Source: Nonlabens antarcticus (GTDB lineage: Bacteria > Bacteroidota > Bacteroidia > Flavobacteriales > Flavobacteriaceae). From it: 64,000 bases of DNA. Of this stretch, positions 16,626-24,708 are shown piece by piece. Position 1 is the first letter of the stretch; every line of letters starts with the position of its first letter. Location: contig NZ_JADFCO010000063.1 in the NCBI RefSeq assembly GCF_015356755.1, positions 124,001-188,000 of the forward strand. Reading direction: 5' to 3'. A program made the translations under genes and the position numbers. The notes under the pieces are model-generated. The model was not told where the DNA came from and did no database searches. It was given only the letters and a program-made list of their open reading frames with translations.

Positions 16626-17594
16626 ATGAAGAAAATTATTTACGCTTTTTTGTTAATTGCTGTTGCCGGCTGTGATGATGGTGATATTATCATTGAAGAC
16701 TTTAGTTTTGATGGTATTGATTTAAAAGCTTGCCTCCCGCAAGCTACCGATGGTTCCAGAAATTATGTGTTTTACAAAGTTGACAATACCAATTTTGAAA
16801 GTCTGAGTTTACAATTCACAACAAATGAAGAAATTTTCAATGTAGACGACACTTATGGTCCTTTTGATATAGGCCCAGCAAATACAGTGGAATACAGGAA
16901 GTACGATGCCGCTCCTGGAACTGACTATTTTTGTAGTTCTGTACCACCTGCAGAACCACGTGTTAATGACGCATTGAAATCTGCAGCAGGAAGATTTTTT
17001 ATCACCACTGAAAATCAGTCATTGACCAGTCAAGCTGCATTGACAAATACAGAAGCTCCAAACGTGGACACAGACAATGATGGCGTGCCTTCTAATCAGG
17101 AGCCGTCAGGACAGGATACAGACGGTGATGGTCTGGAAGATAAAGTTGATTTTGACGATGATGGGGATAATGTTCCCACTGTCGATGAGGGCGTTGTTAT
17201 TATTGATGGTGTTGTGTCAATATCTATGAGCCGGGATACGGATGGTGATGGCATCCTAGATTATCTTGATAATGATGATGATGGCGACGGTATCTTAACC
17301 ATTCAGGAAGATTTAAACGGTGACTTAGATCCTCGGAATGATATGACTGGAACGCTGCCCAATTACTTAAATCCGTCAGTTGCAACAGCTGCAAGCCCTG
17401 CCATTGACCTTTTTAAAGAACATAGCTATTCAAGAACTGCACAACTCACATTACGTTTGGAAAATTTGATTTTGACTCGTGATAATGAAGAAGTCGTTTT
17501 TGATAACTTCAATAATTTTGGCACCTTTATCAGACCTCAATACCAAGTGAGAGTTACTCCAGATTTTACAGAAATGGAATCGACTAATCCTTAA
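16626..17594 (+). CDS. Lipoprotein with thrombospondin type 3-like calcium-binding repeats
   Basis: The start is ATG 16626, giving 322 residues. A lipoprotein signal (KKIIYAFLLIAVAGC) places it on the outer or inner membrane after lipidation of Cys15. The middle (about residues 140-240) holds several Asp-rich repeats of the DTDGDGLEDKVDFDDDGD kind, which in TSP3 and OmpA-linked proteins bind calcium. The rest matches no family I recognise. The gene converges on the Smr gene and the two coding ends overlap by 11 nt. An FKBP lipoprotein at 27.7-28.7 kb carries similar repeats. Confidence 0.82.
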   Translation: MKKIIYAFLLIAVAGCDDGDIIIEDFSFDGIDLKACLPQATDGSRNYVFYKVDNTNFESLSLQFTTNEEIFNVDDTYGPFDIGPANTVEYRKYDAAPGTDYFCSSVPPAEPRVNDALKSAAGRFFITTENQSLTSQAALTNTEAPNVDTDNDGVPSNQEPSGQDTDGDGLEDKVDFDDDGDNVPTVDEGVVIIDGVVSISMSRDTDGDGILDYLDNDDDGDGILTIQEDLNGDLDPRNDMTGTLPNYLNPSVATAASPAIDLFKEHSYSRTAQLTLRLENLILTRDNEEVVFDNFNNFGTFIRPQYQVRVTPDFTEMESTNP

Positions 17595-18129
17595 TTTTCG
17601 CGTTTTGAAATAGATACACCTCAGTAGCGCCCTTACCATACTTTTGATAATCTGCATCGTAGTATTTCAGATAGTCATATCGCTGGAAAAGGTAATCAAG
17701 CTCTTGTTTGAGGACGCCCTCGCCTACACCGTGGATAAAAACCAACTTAGGAATATTACTGCGATGTGCCCACTCGATTTTATCACGTGCGGTATCGATT
17801 TGTAAATTAAGCATGTCATAATTATCCATTCCTCTCTGATTCTCGGTTAGGTTATGGATGTGTAAATCAACTTCAACTGCTGGTATAAAAGCTGCTTTTT
17901 TACGGGACTGTATTCTGCGCTTCGGCTTTTTGGGAGCAGGCTCACTTTTAGCAATGACCCTGCTCACTTTAAATCGCTGGTCAAGAATCAACTCATTTTC
18001 ATGGAAAGTAATATCTATGTCGTCAGTGGTGGTAATTGTTATTTGGTCCGCTTTCGCGAAAATAACTGTCCCACTAAGATCATCGTCTATAACGAGCACT
18101 TCGTCTCCTATGTTGAATTTACTTTTCAT
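17584..18129 (-). CDS. Smr-domain protein (MutS2 C-terminal-like)
   Basis: Its 181 residues have an N-terminal small beta domain (KFNIGDEVLVIDDDLSGTVI, about 1-60), a basic linker (PKKPKRRIQSRKKA), and a C-terminal Smr domain with the conserved DLHIH and FIHGVGEGVLK motifs. Smr domains of MutS2 bind nucleic acid and often have nuclease activity; recent work ties them to cleaving mRNA at collided ribosomes. It lacks the MutS ATPase. A degenerate palindrome copy supplies IFAKA near residue 25. Its start overlaps the stop of a small membrane protein gene by 11 nt. Confidence 0.88.
   Translation of the reverse strand: MKSKFNIGDEVLVIDDDLSGTVIFAKADQITITTTDDIDITFHENELILDQRFKVSRVIAKSEPAPKKPKRRIQSRKKAAFIPAVEVDLHIHNLTENQRGMDNYDMLNLQIDTARDKIEWAHRSNIPKLVFIHGVGEGVLKQELDYLFQRYDYLKYYDADYQKYGKGATEVYLFQNAKIKD
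18050..18065. repeat. Degenerate copy of the dispersed palindrome
   Basis: The first 13 of 16 bases match (CGCTTTCGCGAAA). It is read on the minus strand as FAKA inside the Smr gene. Confidence 0.6.
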
Positions 18130-18313
18130 CCAGGTGATCGTCTTTATGTTTTGACCAATGTTTACTTGCTCGATAAGCTCCTATCATCAATAAAACCAAT
18201 CCCAGTACTTGAACGTAGATATTAGTATCTGTAACTGTCAGAGTATAAACTAACAATGCACCGCCTATTAAAATTAACACACCGTTAAAAAGCTGCTGTG
18301 ATGATTTGTTCAT
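18119..18313 (-). CDS. Small two-helix membrane protein
   Basis: A 64-residue protein with two hydrophobic segments (LFNGVLILIGGALLVYTL and YVQVLGLVLLMIGAYRA) and a charged C-terminus (KHWSKHKDDHLDEK). It probably forms a hairpin in the inner membrane. Function unknown. Its stop overlaps the Smr gene start by 11 nt, so the two are likely translated together. Confidence 0.7.
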   Translation of the reverse strand: MNKSSQQLFNGVLILIGGALLVYTLTVTDTNIYVQVLGLVLLMIGAYRASKHWSKHKDDHLDEK

Positions 18314-18396
18314 CGATAATATTTGTATTTTGCCGATGTTATTTTCGACGTTTATAATTGTGTCTAAAATTAACGATATTACTCTAGTAAAGAGTA

Positions 18397-18404
18397 TATT
18401 TTTG
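18397..18404 (+). promoter_or_regulatory. -7 box (TATTTTTG) for the T9SS protein operon
   Basis: The box lies 21 nt before the ATG at 18426 and supports that start over the open frame reaching further upstream. Confidence 0.5.
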
Positions 18405-18425
18405 CAACAAGTAAAAGGTTTTCCT

Positions 18426-20480
18426 ATGAAAAAAATTACACTTCTTTTTTTAGTATTAGGCGTGGTTTCTACGGCTGTGGCTCAAATGCATGTTATCAAC
18501 GACGCATTTGTGTATTCCAAGGGGACGGATATTTTTATTACTCAGGAGTTGACTTTAAAGGATGCTCCGACGATTACTAATAATGTTCCCAATGGTGGTT
18601 CTGCATTTTATTTAAGGGATGAGGCTCAATTGAGACAAGGTGATAATAATATAAAAAACACTGGAGCGGGAACCTTTTCCGTTTTCCAAGAAGGTGTGGG
18701 GAATAATTTTACATATAATTACTGGTCATCACCTGTTTATGACCCTGCAACATTTGACCAAGCAACTTCTGGTACCGACAAAGGATTTACAAATAAGCAA
18801 TTTTATTTTCCTACTTTGATGGCACAGTTTGGCCCGACAGACACAGATCTAGTTATCAATGCAAAAAAAGCTGAAATATTACCTTTTAGTAATAGCTTTC
18901 TAGATGGAAGGACAGATCAACAGAATATGTCTGGCGTAACTTCAGATTTACAAATAGCTTCTAGATGGTTGTACAGTTACAATAGTCTAGGAGTAGGACC
19001 AGGAGGTGGAAATGGTGGTGTTCCTGGGTATTACGGTTTTCAATCCATTTCAGATCCAAGTGCTGTGGTTTTTCCCGGGTATGGGTTTTTAATGAAAGGT
19101 GTTTATGAAATCAGTGGAGTTAACATTAAAGGTTCTGATGAATTGACTGATGAATATGGGCAACGATATGATTTTAGAGGTATACCTAATAATGGTGACA
19201 TTAAAGTAGGTGTTGCAACTGCTGATTTTTCTGTTGTAGGAAACCCGTATCCATCTGCTCTTGATTTGAAAAAGTTTATGATCGATAACAAAGAAGATTC
19301 AAGCGGTAATCCGATTATTGATGGCCAACTCTATTTTTGGGATTCTAGATCTACAACCCATTATGTACAGGATTATGTGGGTGGCTATGGTGCTTATATT
19401 CCTGACGGCGATGAAAAAAATTCAGATGGAACCTATAAATCTGAAGGAATGTATATAAACGCTGCATTCTTAACATATAATAATAATGGAGACCCTGTAA
19501 ATTTTAGTGGTCCTCCCGGTATTGATGAGGAGGGTAGCATTCCTAAAAGTGCTAGTAGAAGGTACGCGGCAATAGGACAAGGTTTTGTAATACAACGCAG
19601 TTTAGCAGATGATCCTAACACACCAGGAATAATAGAAGGTGATGGAGATTTTCTTCTAGGATCCGGACCTGGAGAGGTAACGTTTAAAAACGATCAACGC
19701 ATTTTTGAAAAGGAAAACTCCTCTACTAGCATTTTCAAATCGGCACCAGGGTCTTCAGGTGATCAAACAGGTAACAACAATCCACCTTTTGTCAGGCCAA
19801 AAATTAGAATCAACACTTTTATCAATAAGCAATTCAATAGACCCATGATTTTGGCTTTTGGTGAAAACGCTACTTTTGCTTGGGACTGGGGGCTGGAGGC
19901 AAGCAATAATGCGAATCGCACGGATATAGATATATATATGCCCGTCGAGAAAAAGGAAACAATTATACAAACCATTCCGCCAATTAATGATGAGACAATA
20001 GTTCCTATAGAGTTTAGATCAAATATTCAGGATGCTAGCTTCCAGATTAAGGTAACTGCTTTCGAAAACTTCGACACTGATAAAGTTCTCATCCACGACA
20101 AACTCAACAACACCTATCACGATATTTTAAACGATAGTTTCACGATTGAAACTGGAAAAGGAGAAACTAAAGACCGTTATGAAATCGTTTTTGAAGAAAA
20201 AACAACTTTAGGAACTGGAGATGTGGCGCTAGAAGAAGGTATGCTCGTTTTCCAAAACAATCCACAAAGTTTGCTTACGGTTCGCAACGTTAACAGAAAA
20301 GATATTTCAAATATATCCGTTTATGATCTAGCGGGAAGACTGGTTACAAGCTCTAATCCAAAAGACATCAATGAAGAATACACTTTTAATACTACTGCAT
20401 TCTCTGTTGGTATTTACATTGTAAAAGTAACCACTTCAGATGATGCTGTAAGCGCTACGAAAGTGAGTATTTCAAACTAG
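18426..20480 (+). CDS. Secreted protein with type IX secretion C-terminal sorting domain
   Basis: The start is ATG 18426, giving 684 residues, with a Sec signal peptide (KKITLLFLVLGVVSTAVAQ). The large middle is rich in Gly, Asn and Asp with repeated aromatic strands and resembles big surface proteins of Flavobacteriia; I recognise no enzymatic motif. The last 75 or so residues form a type A sorting domain (ISVYDLAGRLVTSS, then FSVGIYIVKVTTSDD and a final KVSISN), the signal by which the type IX system exports and anchors proteins at the surface. It heads a run of small membrane-protein genes. Confidence 0.87.
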   Translation: MKKITLLFLVLGVVSTAVAQMHVINDAFVYSKGTDIFITQELTLKDAPTITNNVPNGGSAFYLRDEAQLRQGDNNIKNTGAGTFSVFQEGVGNNFTYNYWSSPVYDPATFDQATSGTDKGFTNKQFYFPTLMAQFGPTDTDLVINAKKAEILPFSNSFLDGRTDQQNMSGVTSDLQIASRWLYSYNSLGVGPGGGNGGVPGYYGFQSISDPSAVVFPGYGFLMKGVYEISGVNIKGSDELTDEYGQRYDFRGIPNNGDIKVGVATADFSVVGNPYPSALDLKKFMIDNKEDSSGNPIIDGQLYFWDSRSTTHYVQDYVGGYGAYIPDGDEKNSDGTYKSEGMYINAAFLTYNNNGDPVNFSGPPGIDEEGSIPKSASRRYAAIGQGFVIQRSLADDPNTPGIIEGDGDFLLGSGPGEVTFKNDQRIFEKENSSTSIFKSAPGSSGDQTGNNNPPFVRPKIRINTFINKQFNRPMILAFGENATFAWDWGLEASNNANRTDIDIYMPVEKKETIIQTIPPINDETIVPIEFRSNIQDASFQIKVTAFENFDTDKVLIHDKLNNTYHDILNDSFTIETGKGETKDRYEIVFEEKTTLGTGDVALEEGMLVFQNNPQSLLTVRNVNRKDISNISVYDLAGRLVTSSNPKDINEEYTFNTTAFSVGIYIVKVTTSDDAVSATKVSISN

Positions 20481-20484
20481 TTTT

Positions 20485-20778
20485 ATGACAGATTTCATGG
20501 GTGATAGCTGGATGCTTCCCTGTATGACTAAGCAAATGATAGGAATGGATTGTCCTGGATGTGGTATCCAGCGGTCCATTTCTTTATTGTTACAAGGCGA
20601 TATTATCAGTTCCTTTTTAATGTACCCTGCATTAATACCAATAATTTTTCTCTTAGGTTTCCTTATTTTTGATATGTTTGTGAACGTAAAATACAGTGAG
20701 CAATTAAAATTATGGGGGACTATAATAGCAGTTGGTACTATTATTACGAGTTACATCATCAAACTAACCTTAACCTAA
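20485..20778 (+). CDS. DUF2752-family membrane protein
   Basis: Its 97 residues carry the DUF2752 core MIGMDCPGCGIQRSISLLLQGDI followed by two hydrophobic helices (about 40-60 and 70-92). The CPGCG.QR motif is the family hallmark, but the role is unknown. It starts 4 nt after the T9SS protein gene and ends 10 nt before the first CCC-motif gene, so it is in one operon with both. The Cys pair could bind metal or form a disulfide; that is speculation. Confidence 0.82.
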   Translation: MTDFMGDSWMLPCMTKQMIGMDCPGCGIQRSISLLLQGDIISSFLMYPALIPIIFLLGFLIFDMFVNVKYSEQLKLWGTIIAVGTIITSYIIKLTLT

Positions 20779-20788
20779 AAACTATTAC

Positions 20789-21154
20789 ATGCAAAAATTA
20801 AACACAACCGTAGTCTACATCCTATCCATTGTTGGATTTTTATGTTGCTGCGCATGGGGACTTGGCCTTGTTGCCTCCATCATTGCTTTTGTTATCGCAA
20901 CTAAAGAATTGAAAAAATATGCTGCGAATCCAGAAATGTATTCTAACGGCAAACAAATGAAAACGGCAAAAACGGTAGCATTGATAGCACTTATCGTTTC
21001 TGGTATTGCAACGGCTTATACGGCTTACAACTACTTTGCTTTTACAGAGGAAGAGCAGATGGAACGAAATATCGAGATGATGGAATCCCTAGGAGTTCCT
21101 CAAGAATTTATCGATCAAATGAGAACTCAATCAGAAGCAAATTTAGACGAGTAG
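20789..21154 (+). CDS. CCC-motif membrane protein, copy 1
   Basis: A 121-residue protein with two transmembrane helices and the motif VGFLCCC in the first, followed by GLVASIIAFVIATKELKKY and a cytoplasmic-type basic segment. The C-terminus is acidic (MMESLGVPQEFIDQM). It belongs to the CCC-motif membrane family of Bacteroidota, function unknown. A neighbouring paralogue (21258-21641) shares its N-terminus and central NGKQMKTAK-like segment, and an almost identical terminator follows each gene. Confidence 0.8.
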   Translation: MQKLNTTVVYILSIVGFLCCCAWGLGLVASIIAFVIATKELKKYAANPEMYSNGKQMKTAKTVALIALIVSGIATAYTAYNYFAFTEEEQMERNIEMMESLGVPQEFIDQMRTQSEANLDE

Positions 21155-21179
21155 ATTCTAGAAATCAACAATTAATTTG

Positions 21180-21210
21180 AAAAGGGAAAGCTAACGCTTT
21201 CCCTTTTTTT
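21180..21210 (+). terminator. Terminator after CCC-motif copy 1
   Basis: Stem AAAAGGGAAAGC / GCTTTCCCTTTT with a TAAC loop and T tail. The stem-loop sequence is repeated at 21683-21712. Confidence 0.9.
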
Positions 21211-21257
21211 ACTTAAAAACTCAATCCTTATATTAGTTCCAGCTAAACCATCAAATC

Positions 21258-21641
21258 ATGCAAAAATTAAATACGACCACCGTTTACTTATTATCAATCG
21301 TAGGATTTCTTTGTTGCTGTCTAGGAATAGGCGTCATAACATCTGCGATAGGACTTAACATTGCAAATAAAAGCCTGAAGAAATACAAAGAAAATCCAGA
21401 ACTTTATAGTAATGGAAATGCCATGAAGACTGCTAGAATCGTAGCTATCATTGCGTTGATTATTTCTATCATTACTACTGGAATTGTAATTTACATTATA
21501 GTGATGCTCTCTACGTCTGCAGAATTTGCCTGCGAATTTTACCGTAACGCTGTGGAAAGTATGCAAAACAACCCGAGCGTAACATCAGATCAAATCCAAC
21601 CCTGGATTGAAAAGCAACAAGAAGCGTGCAGCCAATTATGA
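21258..21641 (+). CDS. CCC-motif membrane protein, copy 2
   Basis: A 127-residue paralogue of the preceding gene. It shares MQKLNTT.VY.LSIVGFLCCC, the segment PELYSNGNAMKTARIVA, and the same two-helix layout. The C-terminal tail (CEFYRNAVESMQNNPSVTSDQ) has diverged and contains two further cysteines. It has its own terminator. The duplication seems old, because the proteins differ widely outside the N-terminus while the terminators are nearly identical. Confidence 0.8.
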   Translation: MQKLNTTTVYLLSIVGFLCCCLGIGVITSAIGLNIANKSLKKYKENPELYSNGNAMKTARIVAIIALIISIITTGIVIYIIVMLSTSAEFACEFYRNAVESMQNNPSVTSDQIQPWIEKQQEACSQL

Positions 21642-21682
21642 TATAACTGTATCACTATTTCAGGCCGGAACACTTGAAACCA

Positions 21683-21712
21683 AAAAAGGGAAAGCTAACG
21701 CTTTCCCTTTTT
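21683..21712 (+). terminator. Terminator after CCC-motif copy 2
   Basis: Stem AAAAAGGGAAAGC / GCTTTCCCTTTTT with a TAAC loop. It is the same stem-loop as after copy 1. Confidence 0.9.
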
Positions 21713-21853
21713 CTTTTAATTTGTGACTTCACACTTGCTTGGTGACTTCATTCTGACTTGGAGTAAACCTATTGAATGGTAAATTTGTAACTCAGTCTCA
21801 ACCGGGATTTAAATTACCAATTCAAAGTAATGTGGACTGCATCATTCTTTCAA

Positions 21854-23131
21854 CTATTCAAACTCCTTTAGAGTCTTGATAATAATTGCGATACATTCAT
21901 CCAGTTGCTCCTTGTTCATAACCAGTGGTGGTGCAAATCTGATAATGTTCCCATGAGTTGGCTTAGCTAGCAAACCGTGATCGCGCAATCTTAAACATAT
22001 ATTCCAGGCCGTATCTCCTTCTTCAGAATCATTGATCACGATGGCATTCAGCAAACCGCGACCGCGTACAAGAACTACGGTATCTGTTGTTTCTATGTAT
22101 TCATTTATTTTTGCTCTGAAATAGTTTCCTAACTCACGTGCATTCTGTGCTAAATTTTCATCTTTGATAACTTGCAACGCCGCAACACCTACTGCTGCTG
22201 CTACTGGATTACCGCCAAAAGTACTTCCGTGCTGTCCTGGATTAATGACATCCATAACGTGATTATCTGCAAGAACAGCGCTCACTGGATAAGCTCCGCC
22301 AGAAAGTGCTTTACCTAAAATCAATATATCTGGTCGCGCATAAGTAGCTTCCTGACGTTCACAATGACCTTGACAATCGCATTGACCACAAACCGCAAGC
22401 AATGCTCCAGTTCTAGCGATACCCGTTTGAATTTCATCTGCGATGAATAACGCATTGTGTTTTTTACAAAGGTCACGTGCATTACGCATATAATCGTCTG
22501 CGGGAACAAATACACCGGCTTCACCTTGAATAGGTTCTACCATGAAACCAGCAATATTATCTTGTTGTAGCGCTTTTTCTAAAGCAGGCATATCATTGTA
22601 AGGAATCTTTATAAACCCTGGTGTGTAGGGTCCAAAGTTTTTCCGTGCATTTTCGTCATTGGAAAAGGAAATGATGGTGGTTGTTCTACCATGGAAGTTA
22701 TTATCCACTACAATAATCTGGGCATCCTTCTCTTCAACTCCTTTTTTCTCATAAGCCCATTTACGGGCGATTTTAATCGCCGTCTCAACGGCCTCTGCCC
22801 CAGTATTCATGGGCAACACTTTATCAAATTTGAAATATTCTGTTATGTATTTTTCAAATTCACCCAGTTTGTTATTATGAAAAGCTCTAGAGGTAAGTGT
22901 CAATGTGCGCGCCTGTTGATCCATGGCTCCTACAATCGCTGGATGGCAGTGACCCTGGTTAACCGCACTATAAGCACTTAAAAAGTCATAGTACCGTTTT
23001 CCATCAACATCCCATACATACACGCCTTCCCCACGCTCCAGTACTACGGGTAATGGATGGTAGTTGTGCGCTCCGTGAGCATCTTCAATGTCTATAAAAT
23101 GTTGTGCTTTCTTAGATTCTACTGCGTTCAT
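21854..23131 (-). CDS. rocD: Ornithine aminotransferase
   Basis: A PLP enzyme that converts ornithine and 2-oxoglutarate to glutamate semialdehyde and glutamate, in the cytosol. The 425 residues carry [32 protein letters not shown], the cofactor-contact [11 protein letters not shown] and the PLP lysine in [16 protein letters not shown], with [11 protein letters not shown] downstream. An insertion after [25 protein letters not shown], contains four cysteines and is absent from the classic enzyme. It could bind metal, which is untested. The gene is unpaired with other arginine genes here. Confidence 0.92.
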   Translation of the reverse strand: MNAVESKKAQHFIDIEDAHGAHNYHPLPVVLERGEGVYVWDVDGKRYYDFLSAYSAVNQGHCHPAIVGAMDQQARTLTLTSRAFHNNKLGEFEKYITEYFKFDKVLPMNTGAEAVETAIKIARKWAYEKKGVEEKDAQIIVVDNNFHGRTTTIISFSNDENARKNFGPYTPGFIKIPYNDMPALEKALQQDNIAGFMVEPIQGEAGVFVPADDYMRNARDLCKKHNALFIADEIQTGIARTGALLAVCGQCDCQGHCERQEATYARPDILILGKALSGGAYPVSAVLADNHVMDVINPGQHGSTFGGNPVAAAVGVAALQVIKDENLAQNARELGNYFRAKINEYIETTDTVVLVRGRGLLNAIVINDSEEGDTAWNICLRLRDHGLLAKPTHGNIIRFAPPLVMNKEQLDECIAIIIKTLKEFE

Positions 23132-23263
23132 GAATAGTATTTTAATTCGTTTGTGCCAATTTACAAAAACACAGCAGGTTTTTTCCTTATCTAGGGTTAA
23201 TTCTCTGCTTTCAAAACAAGTGAAAATTATGTCTAGAACTCGTTAAGATCTGACGGTTTCCCT

Positions 23264-23271
23264 TAATTTTG
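23264..23271 (+). promoter_or_regulatory. -7 box (TAATTTTG) for the rRNA methyltransferase operon
   Basis: The box ends 6 nt before the ATG at 23278. The in-frame TTG at 23269 that would extend the protein lies inside the box, so it is an unlikely start. Confidence 0.6.
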
Positions 23272-23277
23272 AGCCCT

Positions 23278-24702
23278 ATGTCTAAACGAAGAAGAAGAGC
23301 CCAGCAAACCTTTGAGAACGTACCCGTTGTGGATGCCGGTGCACGAGGTAAAAGTGTTGCAAAAACTGAAGAAGGTGCCGTGATTTTTTTGACGGATGCC
23401 GTTCCCGGTGATGTTGTCGATATCACGACCTTTAAAAAGAAAAAATCTTTCTACGAGGGGAATGTCACAAAATTCCACGTGCTTTCTGACCGTCGCACGA
23501 CGCCTGTTTGTAAACATTATGATACTTGTGGTGGTTGCAAATGGCAAGAAATGGCTTACGATAGCCAGCTCTATTTCAAACAAAAAGAGGTTACGGAAAA
23601 CCTGACTCGCATAGGACATCTGGAATTGCCAGAAATCACGCCTATCAAAGGCAGTGACCAGCAATATTATTATCGCAATAAAATGGAGTTCAGCTTTTCT
23701 GCAAATCGCTGGTTGACCTTAAAAGAGATTCAGTCAGACATGGAGATCGATGCAGATGATAAAAAAGCACTTGGCTTTCACATTCCCGGCATGTGGGACA
23801 AGATTTTGCACTTGGATGAATGTCATTTGCACCCGGCCATTGGGGAGCAGATTAGGTTGAGTGTCCACGCTTTCGCGAAAGCGAAAAATATCTCCTATTT
23901 CTCTCCGCGAGAAAAATCTGGTACCTTAAGAACTTTAATGCTACGTATGTCCAGCACCGGCGAGGTAATGGTAGTCATCCAGTTCTTCCAGGATGAACCG
24001 AAAGATCGCATTGCTTTGTTAGAGCATTTGAAAGAAGATTTCCCACAGATTACCTCGTTGCAATACATTATTAACGAGAAAGCTAATGACACGATCTATG
24101 ATCAAGATGTGATTCTATACAACGGTGTAGATTACATTATGGAAGAAATGGAAGGTCTGCAGTTTAAAATTAGTGCTAAGTCTTTTTATCAAACAAATAG
24201 TGCTCAAGCATATGAACTGTACAAAATCACGAGAGATTTTGCAGGACTTGATGGCTCACAAATCGTTTACGACCTCTACACAGGGACTGGAACCATCGCC
24301 CAGTTTGTGGCTTCAAAAGCTGCCAAAGTGGTAGGAATTGAATCCATCCCACAAGCCATTGAAGATGCTCAGGCAAATGCATTGTATAATAAGGTAGAAA
24401 ATGCCGAGTTCTATGTAGGGGATATGAAAGATGTTTTTAATGAGGATTTCATTGCAGCACATGGTACCCCAGATGTAGTGATTACAGACCCACCGCGCGA
24501 TGGAATGCATAAAAATGTGGTGGCACAATTGCTACAACTTTCTGCTCCCAGGATCGTTTATGTAAGTTGTAACAGTGCAACACAAGCCCGTGATCTTGAG
24601 CTTTTAGATGAGAAATACAAAGTGATAAAAGTCCAGCCAGTGGATATGTTCCCACAAACGCACCACGTAGAAAATGTGGTTTTATTAGAATTAAAAAAAT
24701 AA
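23278..24702 (+). CDS. RlmD-type 23S rRNA (uracil-5-)-methyltransferase
   Basis: An SAM-dependent RNA methyltransferase of the RumA/RlmD family, 474 residues from ATG 23278. An N-terminal TRAM-type domain (about 10-65) is followed by the Fe-S cysteines in VCKHYDTCGGCKWQEM and the SAM motif IVYDLYTGTGTIAQFV. The DPPRDGMH motif and the catalytic cysteine in IVYVSCNSATQARDL come last. Which uridine it modifies (m5U747 or m5U1939 in E. coli numbering) cannot be told. Codons 198-202 (AFAKA) come from an exact palindrome copy. The next gene starts after 6 nt. Confidence 0.92.
   Translation: MSKRRRRAQQTFENVPVVDAGARGKSVAKTEEGAVIFLTDAVPGDVVDITTFKKKKSFYEGNVTKFHVLSDRRTTPVCKHYDTCGGCKWQEMAYDSQLYFKQKEVTENLTRIGHLELPEITPIKGSDQQYYYRNKMEFSFSANRWLTLKEIQSDMEIDADDKKALGFHIPGMWDKILHLDECHLHPAIGEQIRLSVHAFAKAKNISYFSPREKSGTLRTLMLRMSSTGEVMVVIQFFQDEPKDRIALLEHLKEDFPQITSLQYIINEKANDTIYDQDVILYNGVDYIMEEMEGLQFKISAKSFYQTNSAQAYELYKITRDFAGLDGSQIVYDLYTGTGTIAQFVASKAAKVVGIESIPQAIEDAQANALYNKVENAEFYVGDMKDVFNEDFIAAHGTPDVVITDPPRDGMHKNVVAQLLQLSAPRIVYVSCNSATQARDLELLDEKYKVIKVQPVDMFPQTHHVENVVLLELKK
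23868..23883. repeat. Dispersed palindrome CGCTTTCGCGAAAGCG, exact copy
   Basis: It lies inside the rRNA methyltransferase gene, in a linker ahead of the catalytic domain (HAFAKAKNISYF). Confidence 0.9.
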
Positions 24703-24708
24703 GAATTA

